Shown here: piece by piece, positions 18,412 through 27,825 of the stretch
How the letters are laid out: each line of letters starts with the position of its first letter
Numbering within the stretch: the first letter of the stretch is position 1
Assembly (NCBI RefSeq): GCF_002633015.1
Contig: NZ_NSIU01000006.1
Coordinates: forward strand, 1-64,000
Length of the DNA stretch: 64,000 nt
Direction: 5' to 3'
DNA from: Sulfuricurvum sp. PD_MW2
Lineage (GTDB): Bacteria > Campylobacterota > Campylobacteria > Campylobacterales > Sulfurimonadaceae
The notes under the pieces: generated by a model
What the model was told of the DNA's origin: nothing
The model's input: only the letters and a program-made list of their open reading frames with translations
Databases searched by the model: none
Position numbers and translations under genes: made by a program

Positions 18412-20490
18412 TTGCCACTCTCCCGTCTCAACGATCAGCAATACACTGCTGCAACCGCCCCCTATGGACACAATCTAATCATCGCTTCGGCAGGCACAGG
18501 GAAAACGTCGACGATTGTAGGACGTATTGCCTATCTCATCTCTCAAAACGTGAAACCCGAAGAGATTTTATTATTGACTTTTACCAACAAAGCGGCGCAA
18601 GAGATGGTGGAGAGGGTAGCGGCATTTTTCGGTCGAGAGATAGCCTCAAAAATCGATGCAGGAACGTTTCATGCGATCAGCTATCGATGGCTCAAGCGCA
18701 AAGAGGGGAAGGTGGTTCTCAAACAGCCTCGAGAACTCAAAACCCTTTTTCGCAGTGTCTATGAAAAGCGGACGTTCAGTCATATCGACTGTGCGACAGC
18801 AGCCTATGGTGCCAATTATCTCTATGATGTTTATTCGTTTTACCAAAATACCGAATTAAGCACCAATTTTGAAGAGTGGATTTTAGAGCGTCAGGATGAA
18901 CACGCTGTCTATGCCGCGATTTATGCCGATATTATCGATGAATTCGAAGCACTGAAAAAAGAGTATGGATTTGTCAATTTTAATGATTTACTCTTGCATA
19001 TGCGAGATTTAGCTAAACAAAGTGATCTTGGGTATAAAGAGGTATTGATTGACGAATATCAAGATACTAATGCCCTTCAAGGGACACTCATTAATGCGAT
19101 GCGTCCCCCCTCACTTTTTTGCGTTGGAGATTATGATCAGAGTATCTATGCGTTTAATGGAGCCGATATCTCGATTATCGGCTCGTTCACGACTAATTTT
19201 CCCGATGCCAAAGTTTATACCCTCAACAAAAACTACCGTTCAACCGTCCCTATTCTTTCACTTGCGAATACCGTAATTGCTTATAATGAGCGCATCTACC
19301 CCAAAGCACTCGAAGTGACCCGGACGGGAAATGCCCATAGTCCGACTTTGCTGGTGTACGATGAACTTTTTGATCAGTATCACGGGATCGCCCAAAAAAT
19401 CGGCGACTCTTCCACCAACCGTGAAGAGATTGCCGTTATTTTCCGCAACAATGCCTCGGCTGATGGGATCGAAGCTTCCCTTAGAGAATTAGGGATTGCG
19501 TGTCGTCGTCGGGGCGGAACAAGCTTTTTTGATTCTAAGGAGGTGAAAGCACTCCTTGATATCTACACGCTTCTCGTGAATGAATCCGATATGATGGCAT
19601 TTATCCATCTCTTTGACTATGCAAAAGGGATCGGAAGTGCCGTAGCAAAAGAGCTGTTTGTCGCATTGCAAAAGCTGGGAAAGGGATCATTTTTGCGGGG
19701 ATTGTATTCTCCAGACTCTGAGATCAGCAATCCGTTTGAAAAACGACGACTCAACCATCAATTAGGTTTATTTGATGATTTTGCGGAGATGGGCAGTGCC
19801 GGGCGCTTTGCTAAGCTTGGATTTGATCCCAACTTTATGGGAAATCCGATTTTGAAACACGCAAAACTCTCGAAAGACTCCGCATCTTTTTTGCATGATC
19901 TCTTTATTTTGTTCCGTCAATTGAGAGACATTAAAGAGCCCAAAGCCGCCGTGCAAAAAATAGCACTATCGGCTTTGTATGGACATGTGATAGAGATGCT
20001 CTCCACTCGTCGGGCGATGAATGAAAACGGTGCAATCGATGAAAGGGCAAAAACAGAATCACAAGAGCGAATACGACGTAAATGTACTCTATTGTTTGAA
20101 CTCTCCCGCCCTTACAAAGATCATGAACGATTTTTAAATGCAATGGTATTGGGATCTCAGGATTTGACACAAGGAGAGGGGGTACATCTACTGAGTATTC
20201 ATGCCTCTAAAGGCCTTGAGTACAAAGAGGTCTATGTGATCGATTTGATGGATGGACGGTTTCCAAACCGCAAGCTGATGAGCCGCAGCGGAAGTATCGA
20301 AGAGGAGAGACGATTGTTTTATGTGGCGGTAACACGGGCAAAAGACAGACTCTTTTTGAGTTATGCCAAATACGACAAGATCAAAAAAACCAACTTTGTC
20401 CCTTCCCAATTTTTATTTGAGGCAGGATTGATCCCCAAAGATGAAATGTATGCGGCTTTGGTAGCCAAAGGTTCAAACGAAGAGGTTTGA
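18412..20490 (+). CDS. UvrD/Rep-type superfamily 1 DNA helicase
   Basis: A 3'-5' ATP-dependent helicase of the UvrD/Rep/PcrA family, 692 residues, for DNA repair or replication restart. Motifs in order: Q-motif and Walker A (LNDQQYTAA, ASAGTGKT, ~6-35), Ia (LLTFTNKAA), Walker B DEYQDTN (~217-223), motif III GDYDQSIYAFNGA (~240-252), motif IV region LNKNYRS, motif V LSIHASKGLEYKEV (~597-610) and motif VI VAVTRAKDRL (~641-650). The start is TTG with AAGGAG 4 bases upstream. It follows fliW by 36 bases. Confidence 0.92.
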   Translation: MPLSRLNDQQYTAATAPYGHNLIIASAGTGKTSTIVGRIAYLISQNVKPEEILLLTFTNKAAQEMVERVAAFFGREIASKIDAGTFHAISYRWLKRKEGKVVLKQPRELKTLFRSVYEKRTFSHIDCATAAYGANYLYDVYSFYQNTELSTNFEEWILERQDEHAVYAAIYADIIDEFEALKKEYGFVNFNDLLLHMRDLAKQSDLGYKEVLIDEYQDTNALQGTLINAMRPPSLFCVGDYDQSIYAFNGADISIIGSFTTNFPDAKVYTLNKNYRSTVPILSLANTVIAYNERIYPKALEVTRTGNAHSPTLLVYDELFDQYHGIAQKIGDSSTNREEIAVIFRNNASADGIEASLRELGIACRRRGGTSFFDSKEVKALLDIYTLLVNESDMMAFIHLFDYAKGIGSAVAKELFVALQKLGKGSFLRGLYSPDSEISNPFEKRRLNHQLGLFDDFAEMGSAGRFAKLGFDPNFMGNPILKHAKLSKDSASFLHDLFILFRQLRDIKEPKAAVQKIALSALYGHVIEMLSTRRAMNENGAIDERAKTESQERIRRKCTLLFELSRPYKDHERFLNAMVLGSQDLTQGEGVHLLSIHASKGLEYKEVYVIDLMDGRFPNRKLMSRSGSIEEERRLFYVAVTRAKDRLFLSYAKYDKIKKTNFVPSQFLFEAGLIPKDEMYAALVAKGSNEEV

Positions 20491-20500
20491 CTTTTCTTTA

Positions 20501-21751
20501 TTATGTCGGACGGCCATTCACTGCCGCTCCCATATTCCACATTGGCAGGAAAATACCCAATGCCAATAAAACGACCATACAGGCAATAATCAAAAGCATA
20601 ATTGGTTCGATCGCTTCAGAGAGACCGTCAATAATCGCATCAAAACGCATTTTATAGTATTCCATTACTTTTTGCATCATAGCATCGAGTTGACCGCTCG
20701 ATTCACCTGCAGAGATCATTTGGATAATCATATTTTCAAACAACCCCGTCTCTTGAAGACCGTTATGGAGTGTTCCCCCCTTTTCAACGGTTTGGCGGAC
20801 AGTTAAAAGCTTCTCTTGCAAAGGAAGCGAATCGATCATCGCGATAGCGGTTTCTAAAGCCTCTGCGATAGGGATTCCTGCGCGAACGAGCTCTGAGAAT
20901 ACGAGGGTAAAGCGACTCAGTGTTGCATACATAATGATATTTTTAATCAAATAGGTTTTTAATAAAAATTGGTGCCATTTGTAACGAAAATTCTTGTGAT
21001 GATCGAGCATGTAGCGAAATACAATGACAAAAATAAAAACAGCAGCCAGTACATAAAGTCCATAGGTATTAAAAAGATGCTCTAAAAAAAGCAAAATTTT
21101 TGTTGGAATTGGAAGTTCAGCGTGTAGTTGTTCGAAAATTGCTTTAAATTGAGGAACAACGTATGAGATAAGTACGGTAAAAGCGATAGCCATCGCAATC
21201 ATGACATTGCGCGGGTAAGCCATTGCTTTTTTAAACTTGATAATATTACGACGTATTTCTTCAAGCATATCGGCAAGTTTATACAGTGCCTCGGCCATGT
21301 TACCCGTTTTTTCTCCTAACTCAATCATGGCTAAAGAAAGATTACCCAGCTCATAATGAAATTTATGGGCAGAATTAGAAAGGCTGTGTCCGGCGTTGAT
21401 ATCTTCAGCCATGGTTCCCAAAACAGTTTGCAACACTTTATCGGTGGTTGCTTCGGCAATTTCTTTGAGGGAATCGTGTATAGAGATACCGGCATTGGTC
21501 ATAACCGCAAGTTGTCTAATCGCAGCAATGAGAGAGTCTTGTTTGAGTTTTCGTTTGCGTACATTCGAAAAGAGTGTTTCTTTAAATCGTCGGAGCTGAT
21601 CTTCAAGAGGAGGGGTAGATTCGGTAATCTTGAGTACCATCCCCGAGTATTTTATTTTTGCTAAATAATGGGCCTCTTTTTTGCTCTCTGCATAAAAGCC
21701 TTGGTCGTATTTTTTCCCTTTTGTAAGGATTGTCGCGATAAAGTATTTCAT
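20501..21751 (-). CDS. Inner-membrane platform protein, GspF/PilC/MshG/CtsF type
   Basis: The polytopic platform of a type IV pilus or type II secretion-like machine, 416 residues with two repeated T2SSF domains (~70-195 and ~275-395) and membrane segments near 190-210, 235-255 and 385-410. MISAGESSGQLD (~350) is the usual second-domain motif. It overlaps the upstream ATPase gene by 4 bases and is the last gene of the MSHA-like run. No pilin gene follows; the next gene converges. Confidence 0.9.
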   Translation of the reverse strand: MKYFIATILTKGKKYDQGFYAESKKEAHYLAKIKYSGMVLKITESTPPLEDQLRRFKETLFSNVRKRKLKQDSLIAAIRQLAVMTNAGISIHDSLKEIAEATTDKVLQTVLGTMAEDINAGHSLSNSAHKFHYELGNLSLAMIELGEKTGNMAEALYKLADMLEEIRRNIIKFKKAMAYPRNVMIAMAIAFTVLISYVVPQFKAIFEQLHAELPIPTKILLFLEHLFNTYGLYVLAAVFIFVIVFRYMLDHHKNFRYKWHQFLLKTYLIKNIIMYATLSRFTLVFSELVRAGIPIAEALETAIAMIDSLPLQEKLLTVRQTVEKGGTLHNGLQETGLFENMIIQMISAGESSGQLDAMMQKVMEYYKMRFDAIIDGLSEAIEPIMLLIIACMVVLLALGIFLPMWNMGAAVNGRPT

Positions 21752-23484
21752 CCTTTTGCCACCCTTAATATTTCATCCAATGTTGTTATCCCCTGAACGG
21801 CTTTTGCCATTCCGTTTTCAAACATTCCTACAAACCCTTCAGCCTTTGCCTGTTTTAAAAGATCATCTTTGGATGCACTTCGTGCAATCATACTGGAAAG
21901 TTCTTCCGTAATCGGCAAAACTTCACAAATCATTTCACGCCCCATATATCCCGTGCCATTACACTCTTTACACCCTGATCCTTCATAAAAAACTGTATGA
22001 GGAGGGATCATGGCACTGTATTCTTGAAGGAGCGATTGCGGAATATCGATCTCTTTTTTACAATGTGTACAAATTTTTCGAATAAGACGCTGCGCTTGTA
22101 CTGCAACCAAAGCACCGCTGATGAGGTAAGGCTCAATCCCCATATCAGACATACGCGGAATTGCGCTGATCGCATCGTTGGTGTGAAGGGTCGAGATTAC
22201 AAGGTGCCCGGTCAAGGCCGCTTTGATAGCAATTTCGAGGGTTTCATGGTCACGAATCTCCCCAATCATGATTTTATCGGGGTCTTGACGAAGAATGGAT
22301 CGAAGAGCGTCGGCAAAAGAGAGCCCAACTTTGGGATTGACCTGTACTTGCTGAATGAGATTCATCCGGTATTCTACAGGGTCCTCTACTGTAATGACTT
22401 TATCTTCAACATTACGCAATTCATTCAGTGCACCGTAAAGGGTAGTCGTTTTTCCGCTTCCTGTAGGTCCCGTGACTAAAATGATGCCAAATGGAGATTG
22501 TAGACCTTTGATCAATTTTTGGTAACTTTCTGAGTCCATCCCGGAATCTTCGAGTTTTACCAGAGCTTTGGTTTTGTCCAAGATACGCATAACGATCGAT
22601 TCACCGTAGATGATCGGAAGCGTTGAGAGACGAAAATCAAATTCTGCATCCATTACGATAGCCGAGAAACGACCGTCTTGAGGTTTACGCCGTTCTGCAA
22701 TATCGAGATTGGCCAACAGTTTAATTCGTGATGCGAGAGGAGGATAAATATCTCGATCAAAAATGAAGATTTCAGCCAGCTTCCCATCAACTCGTCCCCG
22801 TACCACACAGTTTCGTTCTGTCGGCTCGATATGAATATCACTGGCACGTCCTTTGATACACGCTTTGAGGATAACATCAATGAGTTGCAAAATAGATGAA
22901 GCTTCTTGTTGCTCTTCTAGTGTACCGATATTGCGAAGTTCGTTACGGATGTTTGTTACGAGTTCTTTAACACTGTCTTTGAGTTCCATTTTAAAAAGAT
23001 ACGCTTGTATCTGTTTTTCGGTAGCAACGGCTATTTTGAGTGATTTTCGCGGAAAAAGGCGTTGGATGGACTCTTGTGCTTCAAGATTCAGCGGATCGGC
23101 AAATACTACGACAACGTACATGTCGTCTTGCGAAATAGGGAGCGCATTATAGCGTTTGAGTTGAGCTGTTGGGATTTTTTCGATAAGACGGTAATCCATA
23201 TCGATGGAGTCCAAATCCATAAACGGAACTTCCATCACTTCCGCTAAATGGATTAAAATGGAAGCCTCATCCAAAAAGTGGTAGTTTTTGATAATAGAGA
23301 GTTCGTATCTTCCCAGGCGAATTTGTTCTACAACAAATCGTTTGATAAAATTGAGAGAAACCGCTCCTACTTTTGTGAGCATCTCTAAAACGGTATCGTC
23401 TTGTACGCCTCTGGACGTTAATCGGTCAATTTGTTGTTGAGTTATATGGCGCTTTTCCAATAAATCATGTGTAATGCGATCCAT
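21748..23484 (-). CDS. Pilus or secretion assembly ATPase, GspE/PulE/MshE/CtsE type
   Basis: A hexameric cytoplasmic ATPase that drives pilin polymerisation or DNA uptake, 578 residues. The N-terminal ~150 residues form an MshEN/GspE-N-like domain. The catalytic part has Walker A at ~339-346 (GPTGSGKT), an Asp box, Walker B RQDPDKIMIGEIRD and the His box TGHLVISTLHTNDA. A tetracysteine zinc module follows (C-x2-C in ICTHCKK and C-x2-C in GCKECNGTGY), as in GspE. It is coupled to the platform gene by an overlap. Confidence 0.93.
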   Translation of the reverse strand: MDRITHDLLEKRHITQQQIDRLTSRGVQDDTVLEMLTKVGAVSLNFIKRFVVEQIRLGRYELSIIKNYHFLDEASILIHLAEVMEVPFMDLDSIDMDYRLIEKIPTAQLKRYNALPISQDDMYVVVVFADPLNLEAQESIQRLFPRKSLKIAVATEKQIQAYLFKMELKDSVKELVTNIRNELRNIGTLEEQQEASSILQLIDVILKACIKGRASDIHIEPTERNCVVRGRVDGKLAEIFIFDRDIYPPLASRIKLLANLDIAERRKPQDGRFSAIVMDAEFDFRLSTLPIIYGESIVMRILDKTKALVKLEDSGMDSESYQKLIKGLQSPFGIILVTGPTGSGKTTTLYGALNELRNVEDKVITVEDPVEYRMNLIQQVQVNPKVGLSFADALRSILRQDPDKIMIGEIRDHETLEIAIKAALTGHLVISTLHTNDAISAIPRMSDMGIEPYLISGALVAVQAQRLIRKICTHCKKEIDIPQSLLQEYSAMIPPHTVFYEGSGCKECNGTGYMGREMICEVLPITEELSSMIARSASKDDLLKQAKAEGFVGMFENGMAKAVQGITTLDEILRVAKG

Positions 23485-23496
23485 ATAGTTTACCTT

Positions 23497-24039
23497 TTAA
23501 TAGACATGATGCGTTGTTAATATTTTATCATAGTATTCATCGATAGCGATGCTTTTTCTTCCAGCAGTTTCTGTCGTATAAAGTTTATAACTAAGTCGGG
23601 TATCGGAAAGGTCTGAATACTCTTTTATGGATTGATTGGGCTGAGGATTTTTGAGATAGAGGTCAAAAATCTTAGAGATAAGATGCGTGCTTGTTGGAAA
23701 TTTAAGGCTATGGATCGGTTTATTGTCAAACAACGCTTCCATGAGCAAACTTTTTTGCATTAAAAGAACTGAAAAATAAGCCGAGTTCGCACGAGATTCT
23801 TTGGTTTGATTTAAAAGGGTGATAGGACCGCTCAATCGATCGATTTTATCTGCTTTAAGACAAGAAAACGCATACAACGAAATGTACGCCTCATCATTTT
23901 GATGATACGGAAAACCCTGCTGACCCAGATTACACGCTTGCATGTAGTTGCCTTGCTGGTAAAGATCAAATAAGCGGCGACCTGCATCGGCAGATACTGT
24001 GTGTAGCAATACGATAGATAAGAAAACTAAAAATTTCAT
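23497..24039 (-). CDS. Hypothetical exported protein in the MSHA-like locus, 180 aa
   Basis: A signal peptide (residues ~1-19, ending VSADA) is followed by a helical, TPR-like region (LFDLYQQGNYMQACNLGQQGFPYHQNDEAYISLYAFSC around 24-61). The gene overlaps the upstream MshN-like gene by 4 bases (ATGA), so it belongs to the locus, yet the Vibrio MSHA order has nothing between mshN and mshE. It may be a periplasmic assembly factor; family unrecognised. Confidence 0.75.
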   Translation of the reverse strand: MKFLVFLSIVLLHTVSADAGRRLFDLYQQGNYMQACNLGQQGFPYHQNDEAYISLYAFSCLKADKIDRLSGPITLLNQTKESRANSAYFSVLLMQKSLLMEALFDNKPIHSLKFPTSTHLISKIFDLYLKNPQPNQSIKEYSDLSDTRLSYKLYTTETAGRKSIAIDEYYDKILTTHHVY

Positions 24040-24794
24040 TTAAATGTACCCCGCTCGATGGAATCAAGCAGTGCACGGGCTGAATCAGAATTGGATTCTC
24101 CAATATAGAGTTGCAATGTTTTTTTAGCTTGTTCTACTTTTCCGAGTTTCATAAGAGATTTTGAAAAGATGATCCAACTTTCATCGATTTTATTGTTTAT
24201 TCCATTGGTTTTCAATGCAAAGTTATAAGCATCTGCATAGTTGCCGTGGTCATAGTAATATCGAGCGATAAACAGCCCTAGATTAGGATTGGAAGTCTCT
24301 TTAAAACGACGCTCGACACTTTCTATATCAATTTTAGATTCATTGTTATGATTGAGAATGACTTGCTTATCACTCGGAGTAACAATAGTAGATGGAGTAG
24401 GGGCTTTTGGTGGAGGTTTTATTGTGGACGAATCGGGAACACTCAAAACTTTTGTTACCGGAACGCTTTGCGGGATCGATTTTGATACTGCTGGTGGGGT
24501 ACTTGGTATTGCAGGCTCAGGAACAGCTGTTTCAAAGGTTTTCACAAACTCCATTGAGGGTTCAAGAACGGTTGATTCTTCTTTATTGCTATCTGCAAGG
24601 GTAGAAGTTTGATTAGCAGTATGGATCGAGAGTGAAGGGGCTTTTTTAATTTCAGAAACTTTTTCTGCATCGAGCCATATTATAGGGAGGCTGATAAGCA
24701 TTATGATAATTAAGAATACTCCTGCAATATAGGGAAAATACGCTTTTATTTTGTATTTTATCCAGCGCCGTTCTAGACTGCGAACATCAAGCAT
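24036..24794 (-). CDS. Membrane-anchored TPR protein, MshN/CtsX-like position
   Basis: Residues 1-16 are cytoplasmic, 20-42 are a transmembrane segment, 55-150 a Pro/Ser/Thr-rich linker, and 160-250 a TPR-like helical domain (FIARYYYDHGNYADAYNFAL, then KLGKVEQAKKTLQLY). This is the layout of MshN. It overlaps both neighbours, so translation is coupled. In C. jejuni the gene at the same place (between ctsP and ctsE) is ctsX. The function there is in DNA uptake; here the assignment is by position and architecture. Confidence 0.75.
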   Translation of the reverse strand: MLDVRSLERRWIKYKIKAYFPYIAGVFLIIIMLISLPIIWLDAEKVSEIKKAPSLSIHTANQTSTLADSNKEESTVLEPSMEFVKTFETAVPEPAIPSTPPAVSKSIPQSVPVTKVLSVPDSSTIKPPPKAPTPSTIVTPSDKQVILNHNNESKIDIESVERRFKETSNPNLGLFIARYYYDHGNYADAYNFALKTNGINNKIDESWIIFSKSLMKLGKVEQAKKTLQLYIGESNSDSARALLDSIERGTFK

Positions 24795-25596
24795 GAATCA
24801 ATCCTGTATGGATGGCCGCCATTTCAATCCATTTTGATTTGAGTGCATTGTATTTTATGGCAGCTGGGTTGTTCTCTTCGTACCAGTAATAGAGGGTGAA
24901 AAGGGAAAAGAGTAGTTTATTGGTATCTCGATAATTCCCTTTTGTTAAGGAGGTGATTAATTTCATATTTTTATCGTTAAACATATTGGCTACGTCAAAA
25001 CAGTTTGCTTTGAGAAGTTTTTTTTGAACATAGACTTTTAGCTCTTCGGCTGTTGCGTTTTGCAGTTCGATACTCTCCCAAATCCGGGTTTGAAAATGTT
25101 CTTTGGCAATGATATCTTCTTTATCCGTTTTATGAAGTGTAATAACAAATTTAATCGCGCGAGCATCAGAGATGAGACGAATTTTTTCCATTAACGATGC
25201 ACTGTACAGTTGAGCTTCATCCAATAAGACGATTGGTACTTCAGGATATGCAACCGCTTCGGCTATTTCTAAAAATCGAATCAGCGTCATGATCTCTCTT
25301 GGAGAATGTCCGAATATGCGTTGTGCTAATACCCGAAGAAAATCATCCTCATCGACAATCGGGATGTCGAACATCAAAACCTTTTGTTGTTTCGAGAGAT
25401 CGTGATGAAGTTTATGTAACAGCATACTCTTACCGGTTCCGGGTTTGCCGTAGAGTAGAATCATTTTGAGCGGTTTTTGTACCGAGTTTTTTAACGATTG
25501 ATACATATGAGAGACACTGTCAATCTGGACGTAATCGCGAGGGTTGACTACATCCAAAAAGAGATCACGGGGTTTAGAGAAAAGAGAATTCTCCAT
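24787..25596 (-). CDS. AAA+ ATPase, ExeA/MshM/CtsP type
   Basis: A 269-residue ATPase with Walker A (YGKPGTGKSMLL, ~49-60) and Walker B with DEAQ (VPIVLLDEAQLYS, ~121-133). This is the AAA_22/ExeA-like family that helps place secretins or power DNA uptake. It lacks the C-terminal peptidoglycan-binding domain of ExeA, as MshM and CtsP do. It lies 3 bases after the secretin gene and overlaps the MshN-like gene. Confidence 0.88.
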   Translation of the reverse strand: MENSLFSKPRDLFLDVVNPRDYVQIDSVSHMYQSLKNSVQKPLKMILLYGKPGTGKSMLLHKLHHDLSKQQKVLMFDIPIVDEDDFLRVLAQRIFGHSPREIMTLIRFLEIAEAVAYPEVPIVLLDEAQLYSASLMEKIRLISDARAIKFVITLHKTDKEDIIAKEHFQTRIWESIELQNATAEELKVYVQKKLLKANCFDVANMFNDKNMKLITSLTKGNYRDTNKLLFSLFTLYYWYEENNPAAIKYNALKSKWIEMAAIHTGLIHA

Positions 25597-25599
25597 TCG

Positions 25600-27312
25600 C
25601 TATTTGCTATCCTCTTTCATTTCAGCTATTTCTTCTTGCTGTTGTTTCGCAAGTTCTGCTTTTTCAAGAGACTCTTTTTCCATAGCTGTGCCGATATGGG
25701 TATAACCCAAATCGGCGATTTTCAAATTAGAACCGTCTCGTTTAACGATATGCGGTTCGATGACAAGCACCATCTCTTCGGTTTTTTTGGTAACACCTTC
25801 TCGTTTGAAAAGCATTCCAAGACCGGGGATATCACCTAAAAGAGGGACTTTATTGGAAGAAACATCATTTTTGGTATTGATAAGCCCTCCCATAATAACG
25901 GTACTACCGTCTTTCACGGTTATTACAGATGAAATTTGACGACGACTCAAATCCGGCGGCATAGAGCGTGTAGAATTATCGGTTGATAGTTGGCTGGCTA
26001 CATCGGATATGGATGGATTGATACGTAAAGTAATACTTCCGTCATTGGCAATTTCAGGAGTGATGTCAAGCAATACGCCTGAAAATACAGAACTGACTAC
26101 TTCAGAAGTGGCTTGCTGTCCTGTTGTTCCGCCTGCGAGAGTGGAAGTGCTTGTCGTTTTATAAAAAAGCTCTGTTCCGGAGGTGATAAGTGCCGGTTGG
26201 TTATTAAGAGTTAAAATTTTTGGGTTGGAAATAGAATAGACATCTCCTTGAGTTTTGAGAAATTTTACGACTTCACTGATACTGGCTTTCGCCCCCAATT
26301 GAAAAATACTCATATCTTTATTGGCAACTCCTGTAACAGCAGTAATCGGTGAAATGATTTTACTGGTGCTACCGCTTCCACTGCTACTGCTTGTCCCTGT
26401 AAACGTATTAACATTATGTGTATTGTACTGGTTATATCCGATATCAATATTTTGTAATGCATAGATTTGTGACCAGTCAATACCAGTAGTACTGCCATCT
26501 GAGAAAACGACACTGTACATTTTTACATCGATCAATACTTGCGTTTGCATTTTTTTCTGTAGATCATTGATGTATTTATCAAGCCGTTGGATTTGTTTTC
26601 CTGTGGCTGTAACGGTTATAAGTCCTGCTGCTTTATTGATATAAATATTGTGAGGATCTTCACCGTTTTGTCCACTCACATTATTATCGTTTGCAGACAA
26701 AGAGGTTTGTTTCTGTCGGTAACTATCTTCTGGACGACTTAAAATATTTTTGATTTCACGATCGAGTTCATTCCAAAACTTGACTTCATCTTTGGATGAA
26801 ATATTTGTCCCTGATTCGGAAGAAGAGCCTGAACTAGACCCTGATGACATTTGTTGACTACCACTTGCTGAACCTTGCCCAGCGATATTCCCCGTATTTG
26901 AACTGAGGCGAATATTGGTACTGCCTGTCCCTTTGCGTTCACCAATAATATAATCAAGCTGATAGGTTTTAGTTGTGAGATATGAGACTTTCAGAACATT
27001 GTTTTGTAGCGTATATTGAAGGTTGTTCTCTTTTATAATCAAATCTAACACTTCATTAATGGTTAAATTTTTTAGAAAAGTTTTGTTCATCGGTTTTTTC
27101 AATATTTCTTCTGCCTGCTCATCCGTGACAATGACACTCATCCCGCATTCATCACTGATTTGGTCAACAAACTCTCCTACGCTTGTCCCTTTAACTGAAG
27201 AGATATTGAAAAGCTCATACGTACAATCTGCTTGTAAAGAAGGAGTTAAGAGGGCAGCCGTGGCAATGGATAACATAAACGCTCGTGCATGGTGTTTAAC
27301 TACAGATGTCAT
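25600..27312 (-). CDS. mshL: Outer-membrane secretin, MshL/CtsD type
   Basis: Forms the outer-membrane ring for pilus or DNA passage. The 570 residues show a signal peptide (~1-28), an N0/STN-like domain (~35-115), a Ser/Gly-rich low-complexity stretch (~135-165), an N1-type domain (~215-255) and a secretin domain (~265-535) with VIMGGLIN and VPLLGDIPGLGMLFKR, the signature of the family. No lipobox is seen. It is the fourth gene of the MSHA-like order. Confidence 0.92.
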   Translation of the reverse strand: MTSVVKHHARAFMLSIATAALLTPSLQADCTYELFNISSVKGTSVGEFVDQISDECGMSVIVTDEQAEEILKKPMNKTFLKNLTINEVLDLIIKENNLQYTLQNNVLKVSYLTTKTYQLDYIIGERKGTGSTNIRLSSNTGNIAGQGSASGSQQMSSGSSSGSSSESGTNISSKDEVKFWNELDREIKNILSRPEDSYRQKQTSLSANDNNVSGQNGEDPHNIYINKAAGLITVTATGKQIQRLDKYINDLQKKMQTQVLIDVKMYSVVFSDGSTTGIDWSQIYALQNIDIGYNQYNTHNVNTFTGTSSSSGSGSTSKIISPITAVTGVANKDMSIFQLGAKASISEVVKFLKTQGDVYSISNPKILTLNNQPALITSGTELFYKTTSTSTLAGGTTGQQATSEVVSSVFSGVLLDITPEIANDGSITLRINPSISDVASQLSTDNSTRSMPPDLSRRQISSVITVKDGSTVIMGGLINTKNDVSSNKVPLLGDIPGLGMLFKREGVTKKTEEMVLVIEPHIVKRDGSNLKIADLGYTHIGTAMEKESLEKAELAKQQQEEIAEMKEDSK

Positions 27313-27321
27313 GATACTTTC

Positions 27322-27825
27322 CTATTGAGTGATGATTTTAATATTGTTATTTTGTTTTGTTAAAAACAAAATTAGTTTTTGATCTTTTTTCCCGATTAGT
27401 AGAACAGAATTGGGCTTGATCTCTGCAAGTGAATACATTCGAACGGTGTCTCCGGTTTTATACCACTTTCCATTAATGAGTACCGATTTATTCATAATGG
27501 CAAGAAGACGTAAAGGTTCTTCCACAATTTTTGGTACAGATGGTAGCTTGTTTCCTAACTTTGGAGGCGGAAGGAGTCCTAATGGACTTTTTTGTAGCGG
27601 CGCGGGCACTTTCATTTTCATTGGATCTTTCAATGAATTAATGAACCCGTCTGCTACGCCAACGCGAGTCGGGAGAATTGCTAAGATTTGTTCATCAACC
27701 CAGGCTAATTCTTTATCATTTTTTGGTCCATTTGTAACGACGGTTACTGTTGGAGAAGCAATGACAGGGGCATCCCCGTAGAGAATAACGGTTGAAATCA
27801 AGGTTAACAGGAGGTGTTTTTTCAT
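27322..27825 (-). CDS. Small exported pilus protein, MshK/CtsR-like
   Basis: The ATG at 27825 overlaps the upstream stop (ATGA); an earlier ATG at 27843 lacks a ribosome site. The product is 167 residues with a signal peptide (~1-17) and a C-terminal PilP/GspC-like beta region (ALINGKWYKTGDTVRMYSLAEI-like, ~115-140: a construct in which a residue set describes when and how the factor is made active). In C. jejuni ctsR is the gene before the secretin ctsD. Assigned by position and fold impression. Confidence 0.7.
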   Translation of the reverse strand: MKKHLLLTLISTVILYGDAPVIASPTVTVVTNGPKNDKELAWVDEQILAILPTRVGVADGFINSLKDPMKMKVPAPLQKSPLGLLPPPKLGNKLPSVPKIVEEPLRLLAIMNKSVLINGKWYKTGDTVRMYSLAEIKPNSVLLIGKKDQKLILFLTKQNNNIKIITQ

